DNA of 64,000 bases. It comes from an uncultured Oscillospiraceae bacterium (GTDB lineage Bacteria; Bacillota; Clostridia; Oscillospirales; Ruminococcaceae). The DNA lies in assembly GCA_934526065.1 (NCBI GenBank), contig CAKSZX010000006.1, positions 1-64,000 of the forward strand, written 5' to 3'. This document shows positions 59,451 to 64,000 of the stretch, piece by piece. Within the stretch, counting starts at the first letter, position 1; every line of letters begins with the position of its first letter. Below the pieces are notes generated by a model, which made no database searches, had not been told where the DNA came from, and saw only the letters and a list, made by a program, of their open reading frames with translations. The position numbers and the translations under genes are program-made.

Positions 59451-59621
59451 GAAATAAGACATTCTTTTTTATGGCTATTGATATTTAATTTATCAGACTG
59501 ACTGTTTTGCACCGTCGGCACAACCAAAAGCCTGTTACAGGCAACTTGTACAAAATCCCCGGTTATTAAACGGTAACCTATACAATCTGCAAATCGGCTT
59601 AGTAAATCCGGTTAAAGGGGA

Positions 59622-59657
59622 AAAACAAAAAGTCCGCCGAAGCGGACTTTTCGTTTT
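59622..59657. terminator. Terminator after the lipoprotein gene (bidirectional)
   Basis: AAAAGTCCGC/GCGGACTTTT stem with CGAA loop; T runs on both strands. Confidence 0.85.
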
Positions 59658-59695
59658 ATAAATATTTTGTTTTATAGAGATGGAGAAAAACAAGA

Positions 59696-60223
59696 TTATT
59701 CTTCCGTAGATACAACGACTGTGTTGATTACGCTGTCAAGTGCTGAAAAGGCCTTATCGGCATTTTCACTTACCGTAACTTCGCCCTCAACGCCTGCGGA
59801 CTGCAAAAGTTCTGCGGCATCGTCACCGCCGGCCTTAATTGTTTCGTAGGAGCTTTTTACCAATGACCAAGCCTCAAAGAAAGTGCCTTTTTCGGTGTCG
59901 TCATAGGATGACAAAGCCTCTGTAACAACCTTTTCTATATCGCCGTCTGTCAACTCACAGCCGTCTGCCCACCGAATAAAATCCTTTGCGGCAGTGACTG
60001 CTTTAAGTGACGAACCGGCGCTGCCCGGCTGTACTGTATCGTTAAGGTTTTTAATCAAATTTGTAAGTTCTTCGTCCTCAACCTTTACCCGGTCGGAAGC
60101 AGAGCTTTCACTCTCACTTTGAGAGGAAGATGTCTCTCCGCCCTGTGATGAAGAATTTGTGGAACATGCCGTAAAAGCGGCAACAATAACACAAGCCAAT
60201 ATAACTGCTAAAATCTTTTTCAT
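59696..60223 (-). CDS. Hypothetical lipoprotein (175 aa)
   Basis: 175 residues. Lipobox AFTAC with Cys at residue 20, then a Ser-rich linker (about 21-45) and a helical domain of about 125 residues without Cys and without recognised motifs. Strong ribosome-binding site GGGAGG. No family recognised; the lipid signal closely resembles that of the PPIase lipoprotein at 11803 (both read AFTAC), a shared export feature only. Monocistronic. Confidence 0.75.
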   Translation of the reverse strand: MKKILAVILACVIVAAFTACSTNSSSQGGETSSSQSESESSASDRVKVEDEELTNLIKNLNDTVQPGSAGSSLKAVTAAKDFIRWADGCELTDGDIEKVVTEALSSYDDTEKGTFFEAWSLVKSSYETIKAGGDDAAELLQSAGVEGEVTVSENADKAFSALDSVINTVVVSTEE

Positions 60224-60313
60224 AATTATTACCTCCCTTTCGGATACTTACAATATAGTTCTCTTATGTGTAAAATGTATGTCACAATAATTAAAAATAA
60301 TTAAAAATCGGTT

Positions 60314-60350
60314 ACAAAAAAATAACAGAGCCGGTAAAGGCTCTGTTATT
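60314..60350 (-). terminator. Terminator after the DMT transporter
   Basis: Minus strand: AATAACAGAGCC/GGCTCTGTTATT stem followed by TTTTTT. Confidence 0.88.
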
Positions 60351-60361
60351 AAAATTATCTT

Positions 60362-61297
60362 TTAAACATCAAGAAATGCCAGCATTATAACGCCGATCAA
60401 AACCATGCCAACAACAAAGTACTGTTTCTTTGTAAGTCTTTCTTTTAAGAAAATATGTGACCAAATAACCGAGAAAACAGTGTAAGAACCGATTGCCGGT
60501 GCGGCAACTATTGTGTTGCCGGAAAGGGCAAACACATAAGTGAACTGGCCGAGAGTTTCAAAGCAAGCGCCGAGGAGCTTAAATTTGTCTCTGTCAACAG
60601 ACAATTTTTCTTTCTTTATGCCCAAAACATAGATTGCGCAAATAATGCCCACAATCATAAATGTAAATTCATAAGAGATATTACATACAAGTTCAACTGT
60701 GTCCTCTGTTACGCCGATGTAAAACCAATCCGGGAATTGGAAATCAAAGAACATACCGTCAAGGAATGTACCCATAGCGTCGATTATAAGGTACAAAACC
60801 GGGAACAAGATAGCCAAAAAGCCTCTTTCGTATTTTATGTCATCCGGGTGTGCACGCAAACTTCTTGCCTCTTCACCTTCCTGTTTTTCGATAATTGCAA
60901 GGAAGAAAATACCGAAAGAAATAAGCAAAACCGCAATGAGAGCCAAAGGCGACATTCTGTCACCAAGTAATACAAAGCACAAAAGTGCAACGAGAGCCCC
61001 TGATGAGTTGCATATAGGCGACGAAATAGAAAGTTCAATGTAACGCAAACCTATGTAGCCGAACATCATTGATATAATGTAGCAGGCGGAAATAGGCATG
61101 TATGCTATAAAGTTGTGTAAATCATAGCTTACGCCGCCGATTGTCACCTGGTAAATGGCGTGAATACCCATTACAAAACCAACGGCCATAAGCATTTTCA
61201 AATGGCTGAGCTTATCGTCCGGGCGTGAACCCATCTTGCTCATAAGGTCGGAACCCGACCATGCCAAAATAGTACAAATCGTAAAAATAAACCACAT
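60362..61297 (-). CDS. DMT/EamA-family transporter
   Basis: 311 residues with about ten hydrophobic segments in two EamA repeats; the second repeat ends TYVFALSGNTIVAAPAIGSYTVF and the sequence closes with the typical SHIFLKERLTKKQYFVVGMVLIG. A polar loop of about 30 residues (EKQEGEEARSLRAHPDD) separates the halves. CGGAGG precedes the start. Substrate unknown. It is preceded on the same transcript by a 25-codon ORF (61357-61434), which may regulate it. Confidence 0.85.
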   Translation of the reverse strand: MWFIFTICTILAWSGSDLMSKMGSRPDDKLSHLKMLMAVGFVMGIHAIYQVTIGGVSYDLHNFIAYMPISACYIISMMFGYIGLRYIELSISSPICNSSGALVALLCFVLLGDRMSPLALIAVLLISFGIFFLAIIEKQEGEEARSLRAHPDDIKYERGFLAILFPVLYLIIDAMGTFLDGMFFDFQFPDWFYIGVTEDTVELVCNISYEFTFMIVGIICAIYVLGIKKEKLSVDRDKFKLLGACFETLGQFTYVFALSGNTIVAAPAIGSYTVFSVIWSHIFLKERLTKKQYFVVGMVLIGVIMLAFLDV

Positions 61298-61356
61298 ATT
61301 TTAAATTCCTCCGTAATTAACAAAACATAAACAAATTAAATAAAAATCAATTTGTG

Positions 61357-61434
61357 TTATGTGCTGTTAAAATAGTCGGAATGTCCTTTACTCTGCGCAT
61401 AGGGAATATGATAATCTGTGCATTTGAAATTCAT
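61357..61434 (-). CDS. Possible 25-aa leader peptide or small protein
   Basis: A 25-codon frame starting MNFKCTDYHIPYAQ and ending GHSDYFNST, with an exceptionally strong GGGGGAGG seven bases before the ATG. It lies 59 bases upstream of the DMT transporter start and just after the promoter at 61472-61500, in a different frame from the transporter. His/Tyr/Ser-rich, no membrane segment or signal. It may be a translated leader that controls the transporter, or an independent small protein. Confidence 0.55.
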   Translation of the reverse strand: MNFKCTDYHIPYAQSKGHSDYFNST

Positions 61435-61471
61435 TGACTGTCCTCCCCCTTAAAAATACAATAACTTAAAC

Positions 61472-61500
61472 ATTATAATAGAAAAGGACATATTTTGCAA
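61472..61500 (-). promoter_or_regulatory. Promoter of the DMT transporter transcript
   Basis: Minus strand: TTGCAA (61495-61500), 17-base spacer, TATAAT (61472-61477). Confidence 0.75.
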
Positions 61501-61524
61501 TATTTAATTTTTATATTTTACAAG

Positions 61525-63309
61525 TTATATCATGCTTTCCGCCACAAGGGTTTGCCATTGGTTGTAAAGCCGATTCCAAGTCTTTTTACCCACTATACCG
61601 TCAGGTGTAAGGTTAAATTCTCTCTGGAAGCTTTCCACCGCCTGCTGGGTTTTTGCCCCGAAAATGCCATCCGGCGCTATATAGGGTATTTGTGTGTAAA
61701 CCTGCCCTACACCGTTAAGCCATTGTTGTATTTTTGTGACATTCCCCCCTGTGGAACCACGGCGCAGAAGATAACCCGGATAGGCATCCGCCGGGGGAGG
61801 GGTGGCACCGGGCATCGCTGTGCCGTTGTAAATGCTTTTGTAAAAATTGTGCATTCTGTGCCAGGTCAAAGGACCCACTTTGCCGTCTGCGGTTAAATTG
61901 AAATACCTCTGGAAGTTTTTAACCTGTTTTTCCAAGCCGGCGCCGAAAATGCTGTCGGCTTCCACTCTGTCAACGGAAGAAATGTAAACTGCCCGCTGAT
62001 TTATGTAGAACTGTATTATAAGCACATTCAGTCCTCTGGCACCTCTTGATATAACATATCCCGGGTATGCCCCCGGTGCAAGTGCTTCTCCTTCGCTGGT
62101 AAGTTCCGCAAGTTTTTTAACGGCAGTGTAAATATAGCTTATTTTGTACCAAGTGCTTTTGCCTACCACGCCGTCTTGCGTAAGGTTAAAGGCTTTTTGA
62201 AAAGCCTTAACCGCTTTTTCGGTATTCCCGCCAAAGATGCCGTCGGCAACCTGTTTGTTTATCGACGGATAGTTGTCGCTTATTCTGTTTAACTGAGCCT
62301 GTATGGCCTGAACGCTTTCTCCGGTTGAACCGTTTTTCAAAGGGGAGCCGGGGTAAGAGGCATAAGATGTGCTGATGTTGTCAGTTTGATTTATCTGCAC
62401 ATCGCCGTAATAATCTTTTAAAATTTCAAGGGCGGTTTCCCCTGCCTTGGCTTTGTCGTAGGAACCCCACTGTTTAAGCCCGTTACAGCTTGCCTTTTTG
62501 CCGTCGCAGTATTCGGTAAAGTATGGGTCACGATTGTAAATTTTTGTCACATAGTTGTTAAAAATTTCTTCTACAACCCGGTCGGTAGAGGCAAATGTGG
62601 CACGGTTTAAAACAAATTTTTGGTCGAAAGAGGTGGAATTTGTTATATCAAACCCGTACCCTTGGCTCCTGTACCATTCGGTGTAAATTCTGTTTAAAAT
62701 AAATGTGGTTTGGCAGTAGATATTAGCTTTTAAGGCCTCGTAAGGCCATGTGGGATAAATTTCGCTGGCGGCCACACTTTTGAGATATGTTATAAACGGC
62801 ACCTGCACATTTGCCACTTTTTCTTTGGGCTTGCCCAAATGAACGGTGACATATTCGGGTATTACCACTTCTTTTAAAACTCGACCCTCTTCGCCCTCTT
62901 GATTGTGATAAACACTGCGGTCAAAAAGATTTTGAGTATCGGTTACGGAATAGTCAAGCTCGTAATCGTTGCCGTAATCTACGGGTCTTGGCAAAAGGTC
63001 GATTTGCTGTAATGTGGTTTCGCCGTCGTATATCTGCACACCGCTTAATCTGCCTTTGATAAAGCCGTCTTTTTCCACCGTTACAATGTAGTTTTTGTAA
63101 GGTAGAATTTCGGTGTTGTCTTTTGAAAATGTATATTTTTTATCTACCGTTTCAAGCTCTATGAGAGGTGTTTGCCCGTTTTCGTCAGTTGACCGTTCTT
63201 TGTTGGTTAAAGTTTGCAAAGTTTGGGCATTCGCAATGGTAATTTTAACATCTTTTAAGGGCAAAGCTTGCCCGGTTGTAACAGTTACCTGTAAATTTCC
63301 GTAAAACAT
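61525..63309 (-). CDS. SpoIID-domain protein with three peptidoglycan-binding repeats
   Basis: 594 residues. An N-terminal carboxypeptidase-regulatory-like beta domain (about 1-105), then a SpoIID-type domain (about 145-320: VPFITYLKSVAASEIYPTWP keeps the catalytic-type Glu, followed by ALKANIYCQTTFIL), then three PG_binding_1 repeats (about 325-400, 420-495, 515-590), each ending in a GIFG...V..FQ...L..DG.VG..TW pattern. SpoIID is a lytic transglycosylase of sporulation; these binding repeats suggest attachment to the cell wall or cortex. No N-terminal signal peptide is visible, odd for a wall enzyme; it may be made in the mother cell and act on the spore. Ribosome-binding site GGAGGA. Confidence 0.85.
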   Translation of the reverse strand: MFYGNLQVTVTTGQALPLKDVKITIANAQTLQTLTNKERSTDENGQTPLIELETVDKKYTFSKDNTEILPYKNYIVTVEKDGFIKGRLSGVQIYDGETTLQQIDLLPRPVDYGNDYELDYSVTDTQNLFDRSVYHNQEGEEGRVLKEVVIPEYVTVHLGKPKEKVANVQVPFITYLKSVAASEIYPTWPYEALKANIYCQTTFILNRIYTEWYRSQGYGFDITNSTSFDQKFVLNRATFASTDRVVEEIFNNYVTKIYNRDPYFTEYCDGKKASCNGLKQWGSYDKAKAGETALEILKDYYGDVQINQTDNISTSYASYPGSPLKNGSTGESVQAIQAQLNRISDNYPSINKQVADGIFGGNTEKAVKAFQKAFNLTQDGVVGKSTWYKISYIYTAVKKLAELTSEGEALAPGAYPGYVISRGARGLNVLIIQFYINQRAVYISSVDRVEADSIFGAGLEKQVKNFQRYFNLTADGKVGPLTWHRMHNFYKSIYNGTAMPGATPPPADAYPGYLLRRGSTGGNVTKIQQWLNGVGQVYTQIPYIAPDGIFGAKTQQAVESFQREFNLTPDGIVGKKTWNRLYNQWQTLVAESMI

Positions 63310-63372
63310 ATAAATAAAATCCTCCTATCAGGGTTTCGTTATATTTTATGAATTATAAAAGTCTTTGGTTAC

Positions 63373-63401
63373 TTGACATAAGATTTTATAAAAGATAAAA
63401 T
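63373..63401 (+). promoter_or_regulatory. Promoter and candidate operator of the MarR gene
   Basis: TTGACA (63373-63378), 17-base spacer, TAAAAT (63396-63401). A perfect inverted repeat ATTTTAT-aaaag-ATAAAAT (63383-63401) covers the spacer and the -10 box, a typical place for a MarR operator and consistent with autorepression. Confidence 0.65.
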
Positions 63402-63422
63402 TAAGTAAGGAGATAAAGTGAT

Positions 63423-63911
63423 ATGACGATAGATGTAACAAAAAGAAAAATAACAAAAATAAACAGAGAAGTATCCCGCTTAACCGCAAAGGTAATAAAA
63501 AACAGCGGCGTCGGCACGGCGGAAATTGACTTTATTCATGTTGTCCGCAAAAATCCGGGCATAACCCAAAAGCGGCTTGGAGATATTTTGTCGGCGGATA
63601 AGGGGGCTGTGGCAAGGCAGGCGGTGAACCTTGAAAAAAAAGGGTATATTATACGCAGGCAAAATCCTCGGGACGGCCGCAGCCAGGTATTGTACGCCAC
63701 CGAAAAGGCGGATAAACTTAAAGATTCAAAGGCGAGAACCGAGGCATTGTTTTACGGTTGGCTGGAAGAGGATTTAACCCGGCGGGAAAAACAGCGGCTT
63801 GAAAGCATTATAGATAAAATGTACACCAAGTGCAGAGAGGAAAGCCGGAATAATTTTAAAAATTTTTTGGCTCAAACAGAGGAGCTTAATAAAGGCGACG
63901 GAGATATATGA
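63423..63911 (+). CDS. MarR-family transcriptional regulator
   Basis: 162 residues. Winged helix at about 30-100: RKNPGITQKRLGDILSADKGAVARQAVNLEKKGYIIRRQNP with the wing RDGRSQVLYAT, and dimerisation helices at both ends. Such regulators repress small-molecule or efflux genes and respond to a ligand. Its stop codon overlaps the start of the next gene, a membrane protein, so the two are probably an operon in which the regulator controls the membrane protein. Confidence 0.9.
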   Translation: MTIDVTKRKITKINREVSRLTAKVIKNSGVGTAEIDFIHVVRKNPGITQKRLGDILSADKGAVARQAVNLEKKGYIIRRQNPRDGRSQVLYATEKADKLKDSKARTEALFYGWLEEDLTRREKQRLESIIDKMYTKCREESRNNFKNFLAQTEELNKGDGDI

Positions 63912-64000
63912 AAAAGCAACCATTGATATATAAACTTAACACCGTAGGCGGTGCGGTGATAATATTTTTACTTATAAGGACTTATGTTCCGCCTGTATTG
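63908..64000 (+). CDS. N-terminus of a membrane protein (truncated by the window)
   Basis: 31 codons starting MKKQPLIYKLNTVGGAVIIF with a hydrophobic segment after residue 12; the start overlaps the MarR stop by four bases (ATGA). Too short to assign; MarR-linked membrane proteins are often efflux transporters or CAAX-type proteases. Confidence 0.6.
   Translation, partial: MKKQPLIYKLNTVGGAVIIFLLIRTYVPPVL

Overview
The window looks like the chromosome of a spore-forming, anaerobic clostridial Firmicute, probably a gut Oscillospirales/Ruminococcaceae-type organism. The evidence is a reverse rubrerythrin with a rubredoxin behind a PerR-like box, SpoIIQ and a SpoIID-domain protein, a glmS ribozyme, a minimal SufBC system, an IspH-ribosomal protein S1 fusion, a Cna_B surface protein with a PDTSD-type sorting tail, and uniformly strong Shine-Dalgarno sites with TTGACA-17-TATAAT-type promoters. 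No transposase, phage gene, rRNA operon or CRISPR array is visible. The only tRNA found is tRNA-Arg(CCG).

Layout. 1-530: a tandem array of tiny genes encoding one identical 21-residue peptide, followed by a 55-residue protein and a terminator. 540-960 and 30520-31280: mosaics of dispersed hairpin repeats. 977-1790: rubredoxin and reverse rubrerythrin. 2028-4899: purB-purA. 4958-8222: a FliB-like Cys-rich protein and a Cna_B surface protein. 8407-11007: metallophosphoesterase, SufB, SufC. 11511-14328: tRNA-Arg and two tandem trigger-factor-like PPIases at the cell surface. 16070-24838: pyrimidine genes pyrB, then pyrC-carB-pyrK-pyrD-pyrF-pyrE, behind a PyrR-type attenuator; carA is absent. 24986-29816: a nonulosonic (sialic) acid cluster with two extra Gfo/Idh/MocA oxidoreductases. 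29964-30473: a CarD-type regulator. 31423-34407: M24 peptidase, a Lit-type membrane protein and a ferredoxin-type aldo/keto reductase. 34611-38960: rpe followed by RnfD-, RnfE- and RnfA-like membrane subunits and a TIM-barrel glycosidase-like protein. 39041-41163: tRNA/rRNA methyltransferases and a phosphodiesterase. 41247-46970: AraC regulator, ClC channel, GH25 lipoprotein, and glmS with its ribozyme. 47225-48930: patatin and SpoIIQ. 49091-54823: glycan export and synthesis (rfbC, ABC transporter, two double-domain GT2 enzymes). 54837-59394: HI0933-family flavoprotein, cmk, plsC, ispH-S1. 59696-64000: lipoprotein, DMT transporter with an upstream 25-codon ORF, SpoIID/peptidoglycan-binding protein, MarR regulator and a truncated membrane protein.

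Two observations deserve most attention. First, the D-E-A trio at 35281-37820 has lost the soluble Rnf subunits (B, C, G), and all four cysteines that hold the intramembrane iron centre of RnfA/RnfE are replaced, so it cannot be an ordinary Rnf complex. Second, the 21-residue peptide array at the left edge differs between copies only at synonymous positions, which argues that a leaderless amphipathic peptide is made at high dosage. Secondary points are an internal ribosome-binding site at the IspH/S1 junction, an oxidoreductase lacking the EKP motif in the sialic acid cluster, an orphan terminator suggesting a small RNA near 47000, and compensatory changes in the dispersed hairpin repeats.
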